Assembly: GCA_017396365.1 (NCBI GenBank)
Contig: JAFQMD010000022.1
Span: 101,449 to 165,448, forward strand
DNA: 64,000 nt
Direction: 5' to 3'
Origin: Clostridia bacterium
GTDB lineage: Bacteria; Bacillota; Clostridia; Christensenellales; Borkfalkiaceae
The position numbers were made by a program, and so were the translations under genes. Under the pieces are notes generated by a model, which was given only the letters and a program-made list of their open reading frames with translations, ran no database searches and was not told the DNA's origin. Positions 1-7,788 of this stretch are shown piece by piece (positions within the stretch are counted from its first letter, which is position 1; each line of letters starts with the position of its first letter).

Positions 1-332
1 GCAATCACTATTTTAACAAAACTAAAAGAAGATACATCTTTGAATATTCTCTCGTAAAGGGGGAAAACGATACGAAAGAGTGCGCTGAAGAACTCATACG
101 CCTATTAAAAGGAAAGCCTTGCCACGTCAACTTGATTCGTCTTAACGAAGTTAAGGAAAAGGATTTAAAAGCGACGTCGGATAAAGACGCTTACAGATTT
201 TTAGGGCTTTTGGAAAGGGGTGGTCTTTCGGCAACGGTAAGAAGACAAATAGGCGTCGATATAGACGGCGCGTGCGGACAACTCCGTAGAAATTATTTAG
301 AAACGGGAAGTTTGGGGGATAAAAATTCTTAA
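1..332 (+). CDS. rlmN: RlmN, 23S rRNA (adenine-2503-C2)-methyltransferase, C-terminal fragment
   Basis: Only the C-terminal part is present: the frame is open from base 3 and ends with TAA at 330-332. The fragment carries the RlmN tail, with FEYSLVKGEND, a CHVNLIRLN strand and TVRRQIGVDIDGACGQL; the Cys in GACGQL is the resolving cysteine that forms the covalent RNA intermediate in this radical SAM family. RlmN methylates A2503 of 23S rRNA and some tRNAs. The CxxxCxxC cluster lies left of the window. It is followed 7 bases later by rsgA, an arrangement seen in Firmicutes. Confidence 0.93.
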   Translation, partial: NHYFNKTKRRYIFEYSLVKGENDTKECAEELIRLLKGKPCHVNLIRLNEVKEKDLKATSDKDAYRFLGLLERGGLSATVRRQIGVDIDGACGQLRRNYLETGSLGDKNS

Positions 333-339
333 AGGAGAA

Positions 340-1197
340 ATGCTTATTTTAGGGCAAATTGTAAAAATACACTCAGGTAAATACTTTGTAAGGGTAGAAG
401 ATCAAACTGTTGAGTGTAGCGCAAAAGGCGCGCTAAAAATTAAATCCGACGGCATTTTCACGGGCGATTTCGTTCAGATTGAAAACGGAGTTATAAAATC
501 TGTAAAACCAAGAAGAAACAGACTTATAAGACCAAGCGTTGCAAACGTCGATTGCATGATTATTGTCGTGGCAAATCCGCCAGAGCCAGATTTTTATCTG
601 TTTGACAAGTTAATATCGACTGCGTGTATTTATGATATACCGTGCTCAATCGTTGTAAATAAGGTTGATTCTACCTTGCAAATCTATGAAAAGATCAAAG
701 AAAACTATTCAAAGGCAGTAGAAAATATTTTTGCTATTTCCGCAAAGACGGGCGAAGGGCTTTTGGAACTTTCGGAGTTTTTAAAAGGCAAACTCGTCGT
801 GTTTTCAGGGCAGTCGGCTGTCGGTAAAACGTCGATTGTAAACAGGCTTTTTGGAGAGAATAAAAAGACGGGAGAGGTAAGTGTAAAAACCCAAAAGGGA
901 AAGCAAACTACTACCGTTTCTGAAATTACTGAAAAGGACGGAATTAGGGTAATTGACACCCCGGGATTTACCGCTATGGATATCGATATTGAAGAAGACG
1001 TTTTTCCTTGGAGTTATCCCGAATTTTCGGCTTTTTCAAACGGCTGTAAATTTGCTGATTGTAGGCATTTGAAAGAGCCTGATTGTAGCGTTAGAAACGC
1101 TTGCGAAAACGGGCTTATAAATAACGAAAGATATAAAAGATATAAAGAGATTTACAAAGAAATAAAGGAAAGAGAAAAGTATGACAAAAAGCGTTAA
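340..1197 (+). CDS. rsgA: RsgA, ribosome small-subunit biogenesis GTPase
   Basis: 285 residues, close to the usual ~290. Domains in order: N-terminal OB fold (about 1-65), then a circularly permuted GTPase with G4 (NKVD) ahead of the P-loop (GQSAVGKTS) and G3 (DTPG), then a C-terminal zinc site CKFADCRHLKEPDC. The G4-G1-G3 order is diagnostic for RsgA/YjeQ, a late 30S assembly factor. A GGAGA Shine-Dalgarno lies just upstream of the ATG. The gene's end overlaps the rpe start by 17 bases, so the two are probably translationally coupled. Confidence 0.96.
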   Translation: MLILGQIVKIHSGKYFVRVEDQTVECSAKGALKIKSDGIFTGDFVQIENGVIKSVKPRRNRLIRPSVANVDCMIIVVANPPEPDFYLFDKLISTACIYDIPCSIVVNKVDSTLQIYEKIKENYSKAVENIFAISAKTGEGLLELSEFLKGKLVVFSGQSAVGKTSIVNRLFGENKKTGEVSVKTQKGKQTTTVSEITEKDGIRVIDTPGFTAMDIDIEEDVFPWSYPEFSAFSNGCKFADCRHLKEPDCSVRNACENGLINNERYKRYKEIYKEIKEREKYDKKR

Positions 1198-1843
1198 AAT
1201 TGCTCCGTCGGTATTATCGGCAGACTTTTCAAAAATCGGCGAAGAAGTGATCAAAATTGAAAGGGCAGGAGCAGACGTAGTCCACCTTGACGTTATGGAC
1301 GGCGTTTTCGTTCCAAACATTACTTTTGGAATAAAGATGGTTAAGGATATGAGAAAAGTTTCTCGTCTTCCGTTTGATTGTCATTTAATGATAGTTAATC
1401 CCGAAAAATACGTAGAACAATTCGCTTTGGCTGGCGCTGACTATATAACCGTGCACTACGAGGCGTGTGGAAAAAACTCGGCAAGCGTTTTAAATAAAAT
1501 AAAGAGTTTAGGCGTAAAAGCAGGTATAGTAATTAACCCAAATACCGAAGTTTCAAATATAATAGACCTTGTTCCACTTTGCGATATGGTGCTCGTTATG
1601 AGCGTTTATCCGGGGTTTGGCGGACAGTCGTTTATAGCCGAAGTTTTAGATAAATGTAGGGCTATAAGGCGATTAATTGATGAAAATGGATACGATTGTC
1701 TTTTAGAAATCGACGGTGGAATAAACAAAAATACTGCAAAATTAGCGATTGAAGCAGGGTGCGACGTTTTAGTTGCGGGCTCTGCAGTTTTTAACGCAGA
1801 CGATACTTGCGCGATTATTAAGGCTTTAAGGTGTGAAGAGTAA
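1181..1843 (+). CDS. rpe: Ribulose-phosphate 3-epimerase
   Basis: 220-residue TIM barrel interconverting ribulose-5-phosphate and xylulose-5-phosphate in the pentose phosphate pathway. Visible family signatures: IAPSVLSADF at the N-terminus, HLDVMDGVFVPN, CHLMI, the phosphate-loop region VYPGFGGQ, and EIDGGI near residue 173 carrying a metal/acid residue. The ATG lies inside the rsgA end (17-base overlap), with an AGGAAAGAGA stretch as Shine-Dalgarno. The rsgA-rpe order is common in Firmicutes. Confidence 0.96.
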   Translation: MTKSVKIAPSVLSADFSKIGEEVIKIERAGADVVHLDVMDGVFVPNITFGIKMVKDMRKVSRLPFDCHLMIVNPEKYVEQFALAGADYITVHYEACGKNSASVLNKIKSLGVKAGIVINPNTEVSNIIDLVPLCDMVLVMSVYPGFGGQSFIAEVLDKCRAIRRLIDENGYDCLLEIDGGINKNTAKLAIEAGCDVLVAGSAVFNADDTCAIIKALRCEE

Positions 1844-3862
1844 ATGAAACTTAAATTAAACGGCGCAAAAATTTTGATATGCCTACTCTTTATTTTAATT
1901 TCTTTGCTAATTTCTGCGGTAGGTTTAAAACTAAATTTAAGCGAGTACGTATATAAAGTAGTGTTTTTTGTCGGTTTAGTCGGAGCGGTTTTCTCGCTGT
2001 TGTTTTTAATAATCGGAGCGATTATACCGTTGTTTTTAAAACCGCAAAACGTAAAGCCGTCAAAACTTAGAAAATACTTTAACGATTTATTTAAGTTAGC
2101 CGACGAAAATCAGGATAAGTTTATAGATAAAGTAAAAAAATCCAACTTTTTTGTTTATCTACATTTTTTTGTCGTAACTTTTTTCGGTGTTTGGTTTTAT
2201 GCCTGTTCGTCCTTTTGTTTTTTAATAAAGCCTATTTTATTTCTTCTTTTGCCCTTTATTTTAATTGCGATTACGCCTTTATGGAGAGTTTTGTATTACT
2301 TTTTAAAAAGCGAGCAAAAGCAATTTGACGATGGAATTATAAAAGAAGATTATCCGAATATTTTCGGTTTCTTTGAAGAGCAAGTAAAAAGATTCTTTGG
2401 AGATGAGTTTACCTTAATTTTAGATTTTGATAAAGCCGATATAATAAGCGCCGAAAGGTTTGGTAAAACGATAATCGTAAATATGAGTTCCTACGTATTT
2501 ATGCTGTTATCTAAAGACGAAATAATTGCGGTTTTAAAAAGAGAATTTTTTAAAATTAAAGACGTAAAGTATAATAAGATAAAAAGGCTCGTGTTGTCGA
2601 GAGATATTTTTTCAAACGGCGTAAAAATCGGGTTGTTTTTCAGGCTTTACTTTTCTTTAACGATATATAAGACGGCAAACGTCTTTTCTTATGAAAAACG
2701 CGCTCTTTTAAGAATTTTAGATAGGCGCGCCGACGAACTCATAAAAGAAAAAGATTTTTGCGTAAATTATTTAACCGCATATAAAAAGCAATGTATTTTC
2801 GACGCATATACCGAAGATTCGAGAAGTTCGATAGGTTTAAAAATTTGCAGTAGCGACGAAAATATAAAAGAGATGGTAATAGTTGTATTCGATAACTTTT
2901 TAAATCTCTACGAACTTTACGGTAAAGAGTGGGAAAATCAGACGGAAGTAAGATTAAAGCCAACCGTAACTGATAGACTTACTTATAAGGAAAAGAGTCA
3001 AATATTCGGAATCAATCCTAAAATTGAAAGAGTTGAAAATTTTGCAGGGGCAGAAGAGCTCGCGCTATACGATAAATATAATCAAGATTATTACGAAAGC
3101 GCAAAATTCGTTTACGAGCCACAGCGCCAAGCCTATGAAAATTTTTATAACGAAACTCAAAGATACGAGCAGAATCCTGAACAATACGACGAAAGGTTGA
3201 AACTTATCGGCGTTGCCCACGCATATTATACTTTGGCTAAATTTGATAAAGCCGAAGAGGTTTACCGTAAAATCTTAGACGGAGGCGATAGTTCTAGTGA
3301 AACTCTTTTCGATTACGGTTGTTTTTTGCTCGTTGCAAAAAGAGATAGTAAAGGCGTAGAGTATATCTACAAGGCAATGGAAAACGAAAACTTAGTTGAA
3401 GACGGGCTTGAAATATTAGGTAAATATTTTATAAGTTCGGGCGACGAAGAAGGGTATAACAAGTATTGCGAGTATAAAAATAATCGTTTAGACGAGCTCG
3501 TGGGCGATTTTTCAAATAGAATATTAAACGACGGCGAAAAACTCTCAAAGCCGACGATAGACGGCGTAGTTTTACAAGAAATCGTTGAAAAACTTGTAAA
3601 AGACGACAATATTACTCAAATTTATTGCGCCAACGCAAAGACTAAAGCGGGAAAGGATATTCTACTTTTTGCTATTTCTATGCGTAACAAAACTCAAAGC
3701 GCTTTTATGGAAACGTATGAAAGAGTGTTTAGTATTTTGGATAACGACTACGGCAAAATCGACAGTTTTTTACTTTCTTTGGACTTAGAACCTAAAAATA
3801 AAATTTCTATTAAGATAAAAAACGACGGCGAATTTAAAATTTTTGATAGAAAAGACTTATAA
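1844..3862 (+). CDS. Membrane protein with degenerate M48-like protease domain and C-terminal helical repeats
   Basis: 672 residues, starting directly after the rpe stop. Three or four hydrophobic segments occupy about residues 8-30, 37-67 and 105-155. Residues ~165-310 have the layout of an M48 zinc metalloprotease (a strand ending IIVNMSSYVFML, then LLSKDEIIAVL), but the HExxH position reads REFFK (233-237). The distal E-x-x-A-D ligand motif reads D-R-R-A-D (293-297). Zinc binding therefore looks lost. Residues ~445-540 resemble tetratricopeptide-like helix pairs (YYTLAKFDKAEEVYRKIL). The M48 relationship is my inference from layout; function is unknown, possibly a non-catalytic membrane scaffold. 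Confidence 0.6.
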   Translation: MKLKLNGAKILICLLFILISLLISAVGLKLNLSEYVYKVVFFVGLVGAVFSLLFLIIGAIIPLFLKPQNVKPSKLRKYFNDLFKLADENQDKFIDKVKKSNFFVYLHFFVVTFFGVWFYACSSFCFLIKPILFLLLPFILIAITPLWRVLYYFLKSEQKQFDDGIIKEDYPNIFGFFEEQVKRFFGDEFTLILDFDKADIISAERFGKTIIVNMSSYVFMLLSKDEIIAVLKREFFKIKDVKYNKIKRLVLSRDIFSNGVKIGLFFRLYFSLTIYKTANVFSYEKRALLRILDRRADELIKEKDFCVNYLTAYKKQCIFDAYTEDSRSSIGLKICSSDENIKEMVIVVFDNFLNLYELYGKEWENQTEVRLKPTVTDRLTYKEKSQIFGINPKIERVENFAGAEELALYDKYNQDYYESAKFVYEPQRQAYENFYNETQRYEQNPEQYDERLKLIGVAHAYYTLAKFDKAEEVYRKILDGGDSSSETLFDYGCFLLVAKRDSKGVEYIYKAMENENLVEDGLEILGKYFISSGDEEGYNKYCEYKNNRLDELVGDFSNRILNDGEKLSKPTIDGVVLQEIVEKLVKDDNITQIYCANAKTKAGKDILLFAISMRNKTQSAFMETYERVFSILDNDYGKIDSFLLSLDLEPKNKISIKIKNDGEFKIFDRKDL

Positions 3863-3877
3863 ATTTTTTTAAAACAC

Positions 3878-3906
3878 TTGAAAATTCATATTCTGTGTGA
3901 TATAAT
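3878..3906 (+). promoter_or_regulatory. Sigma-A promoter of the small lipoprotein gene
   Basis: TTGAAA at 3878-3883 and TATAAT at 3901-3906 are separated by exactly 17 bases. The lipoprotein ATG at 3953 follows, with AAGGAG about 7 bases before it. The promoter sits in the only gap between the two genes, so the lipoprotein is its own transcription unit. Confidence 0.85.
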
Positions 3907-3952
3907 ACTTATTGATTTAAAAAACGAAAAACTAAAATAAGGAGATTTTAAA

Positions 3953-4369
3953 ATGAAAAAGTTTTTTAAAAGTTTAGTTGCAGTTATGCTTGTAGCGATT
4001 ACTGCTATTGCTTTCACTTCTTGTGGCGTACCTGCAGATCCTGCAAAAGCTGAAGAAAATCTTAAAGCAAACGAGTATGTTGTGGATAAAGTTGCAGCAA
4101 AGGTTGTTGTTTCTGCTTACGTTGGAGCATCATACGGTTTAGGGTCAGCTGGTAAAGTTGGCGACGTTATTTTTGCGACTAACGGTGACGATGCGGTTTT
4201 AGTCGTTTATTCAGATGACGCAGATTTGCTTAAGAGCCTTAACGAAGACCTTGTAGAACTTTTTAAGGAAGTTAAAAAAGACGCGGAAGAAGACGTTGAC
4301 CTTGTAAAAGGTAAGTCTGGAAAATGCGTATGGGTTGGAACTAAAGCTGGTGTAAAAGCAGCAGGTTAA
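3953..4369 (+). CDS. Small secreted lipoprotein of unknown function
   Basis: 138 residues with a textbook lipoprotein signal: basic MKKFFKS, a hydrophobic stretch, then the lipobox FTSC with Cys24 as the expected lipidation site. The mature part is about 115 residues, rich in Val, Asp, Glu and Lys, without membrane segments or recognisable catalytic motifs. It has its own sigma-A promoter and strong terminator, so it is probably expressed on its own at fair level. I do not recognise a named domain. Confidence 0.85.
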   Translation: MKKFFKSLVAVMLVAITAIAFTSCGVPADPAKAEENLKANEYVVDKVAAKVVVSAYVGASYGLGSAGKVGDVIFATNGDDAVLVVYSDDADLLKSLNEDLVELFKEVKKDAEEDVDLVKGKSGKCVWVGTKAGVKAAG

Positions 4370-4380
4370 TAAAAACAAAA

Positions 4381-4411
4381 CCCCGAAAGGTTGACCTTTC
4401 GGGGTTTTTAT
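4381..4411. terminator. Bidirectional rho-independent terminator
   Basis: A 10-bp perfect stem CCCCGAAAGG / CCTTTCGGGG with a TTGA loop is followed by TTTTTAT on the plus strand; read on the minus strand it is followed by TTTTGTTTTTA. It ends the lipoprotein gene and, from the other side, the phosphatase gene. A second hairpin with AAGGCG and CGCCTT arms lies at 4414-4442. Confidence 0.88.
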
Positions 4412-4446
4412 TTAAGGCGTTGTCGAAAATCGACAGCGCCTTATTT

Positions 4447-5124
4447 TTATACTATTTTTAACAGTTGAGTTAGATTTTTTATTTGGTAGGTGATAGGTAA
4501 ATCCGTTTGTTTTCCGTGTGGATTATAAAAACACGTATCAATTCCATTGTCGATACCTAGTGGCATATCTGAAACGAGAGAATCTCCAACTATTAGAGCC
4601 TTATTTTTATCAAATCCGTCAATTTGACTCGTTACCATATCGTAATAGATTTTCGACGGCTTACTCGTACCCATTTCGTCGGATATAAATATTCCATCAA
4701 AAAGGTGTTCTATGCCAGATAATTTAAGCCTACCGCGTTGAACGTTTGCAAGACCGTTGGTTATTAAATAAATTTTGTATCCTGATTCTTTAAGTTGTTT
4801 TAAGACCGGTACTGTTTCGGGGAAGAGAATAGATATTTGAGCAAGTCCACTTTCGTAAATCGGCATAAATTCATCCGCGTTTACGTCGTAGCTTATCGCT
4901 TTTCCAAAGTCAACGAAACGCATTTTTTTAAGCACGCTTTTTTCAACTTTGCCAAGAGAAAACATATCCCAGTAATTTTGGTTTATATCTCTGTAAATTT
5001 CATAGTAGCCGTCTTTATAAGGAACTCCAAGTTTACGGCAAGTTTGTTCAAAGTTTTTTTCAGCGGTTTTTTGAAAATCAAATAAAGTGTCGTCCGCATC
5101 AAATAAAATAAATTCGTATTTCAT
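4447..5124 (-). CDS. yjjG: YjjG-family HAD pyrimidine nucleotidase
   Basis: 225 residues, matching the YjjG (non-canonical pyrimidine nucleotidase) subfamily in length and layout. HAD motif I is FDADDTLFDF at residues ~8-17, the helical cap spans ~18-100, motif II is LITNG, motif III is the Lys of TSKPS, and motif IV is VGDSLVSDMPLGIDNGID. Family members dephosphorylate nucleoside 5'-monophosphates including modified pyrimidines; the exact substrate cannot be read here. It is a single gene convergent to the lipoprotein. Confidence 0.82.
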   Translation of the reverse strand: MKYEFILFDADDTLFDFQKTAEKNFEQTCRKLGVPYKDGYYEIYRDINQNYWDMFSLGKVEKSVLKKMRFVDFGKAISYDVNADEFMPIYESGLAQISILFPETVPVLKQLKESGYKIYLITNGLANVQRGRLKLSGIEHLFDGIFISDEMGTSKPSKIYYDMVTSQIDGFDKNKALIVGDSLVSDMPLGIDNGIDTCFYNPHGKQTDLPITYQIKNLTQLLKIV

Positions 5125-5186
5125 ATTTTTATTGTAACAAAAACTATTAAAATTTGCAATAAAACTGTGTAAATTTTAAATATTCA

Positions 5187-5215
5187 TTGACTTTATTTTG
5201 AAAAAAATATATACT
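5187..5215 (+). promoter_or_regulatory. Sigma-A promoter of the isomerase-kinase fusion
   Basis: TTGACT at 5187-5192 and TATACT at 5210-5215, spacer 17 bases. The coding start is at 5244, with a CGGAGG Shine-Dalgarno at about 5232-5237. Confidence 0.8.
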
Positions 5216-5243
5216 TAATTAAGAAATATATTCGGAGGCGAAT

Positions 5244-7112
5244 ATGAGCAGTAAAGATTTAATTAAAATAGTTGCCGAAACAAAAGATTACCTTTGGGGC
5301 GGTAACAAGTTGAGAGATTACGGTAAGGTTTCCGACAAGGATAAAATTGCTGAAAGTTGGGAACTTTCTTATCATAAAGACGGGCCGTCCAAAACCGAAA
5401 ACGGCGAACTTTTATCTGAAGTGTTAATGCCGAGCGATTTAGGTAAAAACATAAACGATTTTGACGATTTTCCCGTTCTCGTTAAACTTATTGACTCTGC
5501 TGATAATCTTTCCGTACAAGTTCACCCAAGCGACGATTTTGCCATTAAAAACGAAGGGCAGTTTGGCAAGACTGAGATGTGGTATATAGTTGATTGCGAC
5601 GAGGGCGCAGGTATATATTTAGGACTTAAAGAAGATACTGACAAGGAAGTTTTTAAAAAGGCAATCGACGATGGAACTGTTACAGACCTTCTTAACTTTT
5701 ACCAAGTTAAAAAGGGCGATTGGTTTTTTATAAAGTCTGGCACTATCCACGCAATAGGAAAGGGCGTTACCGTTTGTGAAATTCAACAAAACAGTAATTT
5801 AACTTATAGGGTTTACGATTTTAAGCGCAAGGGAGCAGACGGAAAAGAGAGACCGTTGCATATCGAAAAGGCGCTTATCGTATCTAATTTTAATGCGTTT
5901 ACCAACTCTAAATTAGACGTAGAAATAGGCAATAAACGACTTATAGGCGCATCAAAGTATTTTTCGGCATATTTTGCTGATATTGACGGCGAAGAAGAAT
6001 TTGACGCTGATAAAAACAGTTTTACTGCGGTTACTTGTATTGAAGGTAGCGGTATAATTGAAAAGACGCCTATCAAAAAAGGCGATACTTATTTCGTGCC
6101 TGCCTCTTACGGCGAGTTTGAAATTGAAGGTCGTCTTAAATGTATAATGACGCAAGTTAGAAAATACTATATAGGAATCGACCTTGGCGGTACGTTTATA
6201 AAAGGTGGCATTTGCGACGATTTAGGTAATATAATCGTAAGCGATAAAGTTCCTACCGAAACTGAAAAAGGCGAAGAAGTAGTAATGGATAACATTGCAA
6301 ATCTTGCCCTTTCGCTACTTGAAAAAGCAGGGCTTTCTAAATCTGACGTCGAAGGACTTGGAATGGGTGTTCCGGGTATGATTGACGGAAAAAACGGCGT
6401 AGTAATTTTCTCTAACAATTTCAACTGGGTTGACGTAAAAATTTGCGACGGTATAAAAAATAGAATAGGTCTTGACGCCGTTATCTCAAACGACGCCAAC
6501 GTAGCCGCTTTGGGCGAGGCTATTTTCGGCTCTGGAAAAGAGTTTGACGATATGATTTTACTTACTCTCGGAACGGGTGTCGGCGGTGGAATAATCGTTG
6601 ATAATCAACTTATAGAGGGGAATAAAGGCGCAGGAGCAGAACTTGGACACGCCGTAATTGAAACGGACGGAGAGCAGTGTACTTGCGGAAGGCGCGGTTG
6701 TTTAGAGGCGTACGCGTCGGCAAACGCTCTCATTAGAGATACCAAGCGCGCGATGGAAAAGCATAGAGACAGTAAGATGTGGGAAATTGGCGGTTTAGAT
6801 AAAGTTACCGGCAAGGTCGCTTTCGACTATAAAGACCAAGACGAATACGCTAAAGAAGTAGTTGATAATTATATTGAAAAACTTGCTTGCGGTATAACCA
6901 ACTACGCAAATATTTTCCGCCCACACGCTGTAATACTCGGCGGTGGCGTTTGCGCTCAAGGCGATAATCTCATAAAGCCTTTGCAAAAAATAGTAGATAG
7001 GGACGTTTTCGCAGGGGAGCGCGGACCTAAGTGTGAAGTTAGAATTGCAACGCTTGAAAATTCGGCTGGAATATTAGGAGCAGTTGCGCTCGTTATGAAT
7101 AAAAATTCATAA
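5244..7112 (+). CDS. Bifunctional fusion: class I mannose-6-phosphate isomerase + ROK sugar kinase
   Basis: 622 residues in one uninterrupted frame. Residues 1-~305 are a type I phosphomannose isomerase: VQVHPSDDFA (zinc His), KTEMWYI (zinc Glu), SGTIHAIGKG (zinc His) and the conserved YRVYDFKR. Residues ~308-622 are a ROK kinase: GIDLGGTFIKGG at ~311, catalytic Asp in SNDANVAALGE, GTGVGGGI, and a zinc site C479-T-C481-G-R-R-G-C486. A sugar kinase making hexose-6-phosphate joined to an isomerase moving it to fructose-6-phosphate suggests mannose or glucose entry into glycolysis. Kinase specificity is inference. It has its own promoter and terminator. Confidence 0.9.
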   Translation: MSSKDLIKIVAETKDYLWGGNKLRDYGKVSDKDKIAESWELSYHKDGPSKTENGELLSEVLMPSDLGKNINDFDDFPVLVKLIDSADNLSVQVHPSDDFAIKNEGQFGKTEMWYIVDCDEGAGIYLGLKEDTDKEVFKKAIDDGTVTDLLNFYQVKKGDWFFIKSGTIHAIGKGVTVCEIQQNSNLTYRVYDFKRKGADGKERPLHIEKALIVSNFNAFTNSKLDVEIGNKRLIGASKYFSAYFADIDGEEEFDADKNSFTAVTCIEGSGIIEKTPIKKGDTYFVPASYGEFEIEGRLKCIMTQVRKYYIGIDLGGTFIKGGICDDLGNIIVSDKVPTETEKGEEVVMDNIANLALSLLEKAGLSKSDVEGLGMGVPGMIDGKNGVVIFSNNFNWVDVKICDGIKNRIGLDAVISNDANVAALGEAIFGSGKEFDDMILLTLGTGVGGGIIVDNQLIEGNKGAGAELGHAVIETDGEQCTCGRRGCLEAYASANALIRDTKRAMEKHRDSKMWEIGGLDKVTGKVAFDYKDQDEYAKEVVDNYIEKLACGITNYANIFRPHAVILGGGVCAQGDNLIKPLQKIVDRDVFAGERGPKCEVRIATLENSAGILGAVALVMNKNS

Positions 7113-7123
7113 ATTACAAAAAT

Positions 7124-7166
7124 AGGCGATTTTGCCACCTTTTAAGGTTGACAAAATCGCCTTTTA
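7124..7166 (+). terminator. Rho-independent terminator after the fusion gene
   Basis: Long hairpin: AGGCGATTTTG (7124-7134) pairs with CAAAATCGCCT (7152-7162), with a second inner stem ACCTT/AAGGT, followed by a short T run. The right arm overlaps the -35 element of the next promoter. Confidence 0.8.
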
Positions 7167-7176
7167 ATTATATAAT
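7148..7176 (+). promoter_or_regulatory. Consensus sigma-A promoter embedded in the upstream terminator
   Basis: Perfect TTGACA (7148-7153), 17-base spacer, perfect TATAAT (7171-7176). The -35 box and half of the spacer are the right arm of the preceding terminator hairpin. It drives the kinase-lysS pair starting at 7213; both hexamers are exact consensus, so strong expression is expected. Confidence 0.9.
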
Positions 7177-7212
7177 AACACAGTATAAATTTAATAATTT
7201 CAAAGGGCGCTT

Positions 7213-7773
7213 ATGAAAAACAGTTTTTTTAAAATTTCTCTCGCAGGCGATCTCGGCAGTGGAAAGAGCACGGTTGGCGCAATCTTAAAAGAAAGATTTA
7301 ACGCCGAAATCGTTTCTATCGGTAAAATTCAAAGAAAAATGGCTGCCGAACTTCAAATGGACACTTGCGAGTTTAACAAATATCAAGAATCTCACCCTGA
7401 GTTTGATAAAATCCTCGACGGGAAACTTGCAGAGTACGAAAAAGTTGAAGGTAACTTTATTTTTGATTCTCGTATGGCTTGGCATTTCGTTCCGAGCGCG
7501 TTTAGCGTTTATCTTGTTTGCGACGGTAAAGAGGCTGCAAGAAGGGTAATCGGCGCAAATAGAACGGACGAGTCTTACGAAGATGAAGAAACTGCTTTTT
7601 CGAGACTTCAACTTCGCAGGCAAAGAGAGCAAAAAAGATATTACGACTTTTACAACGTGGATATTACGGATATGTCAAACTATCAACTCGTAGTTGACAC
7701 TACGCATTTGACCGTTGAACAAGTAGCCGAAGAAATTATCGCAGGCTGGAAAAAATATTTAGAAAATAATTAA
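7213..7773 (+). CDS. Cytidylate-kinase-like P-loop kinase
   Basis: 186 residues, N-terminal Walker A GDLGSGKST (residues ~12-20), SIGKIQR and FDSRMAWHF as in the Cmk-like nucleotide-binding family, and an arginine-rich lid (FSRLQLRRQREQKRY) near 140-155. This resembles the cytidylate-kinase-like group rather than full-length Cmk (~220 residues). It lies 15 bases before lysS in one operon. The true substrate may be a nucleotide other than CMP. Confidence 0.7.
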   Translation: MKNSFFKISLAGDLGSGKSTVGAILKERFNAEIVSIGKIQRKMAAELQMDTCEFNKYQESHPEFDKILDGKLAEYEKVEGNFIFDSRMAWHFVPSAFSVYLVCDGKEAARRVIGANRTDESYEDEETAFSRLQLRRQREQKRYYDFYNVDITDMSNYQLVVDTTHLTVEQVAEEIIAGWKKYLENN

Positions 7774-7788
7774 AAAGGAAATATAATA

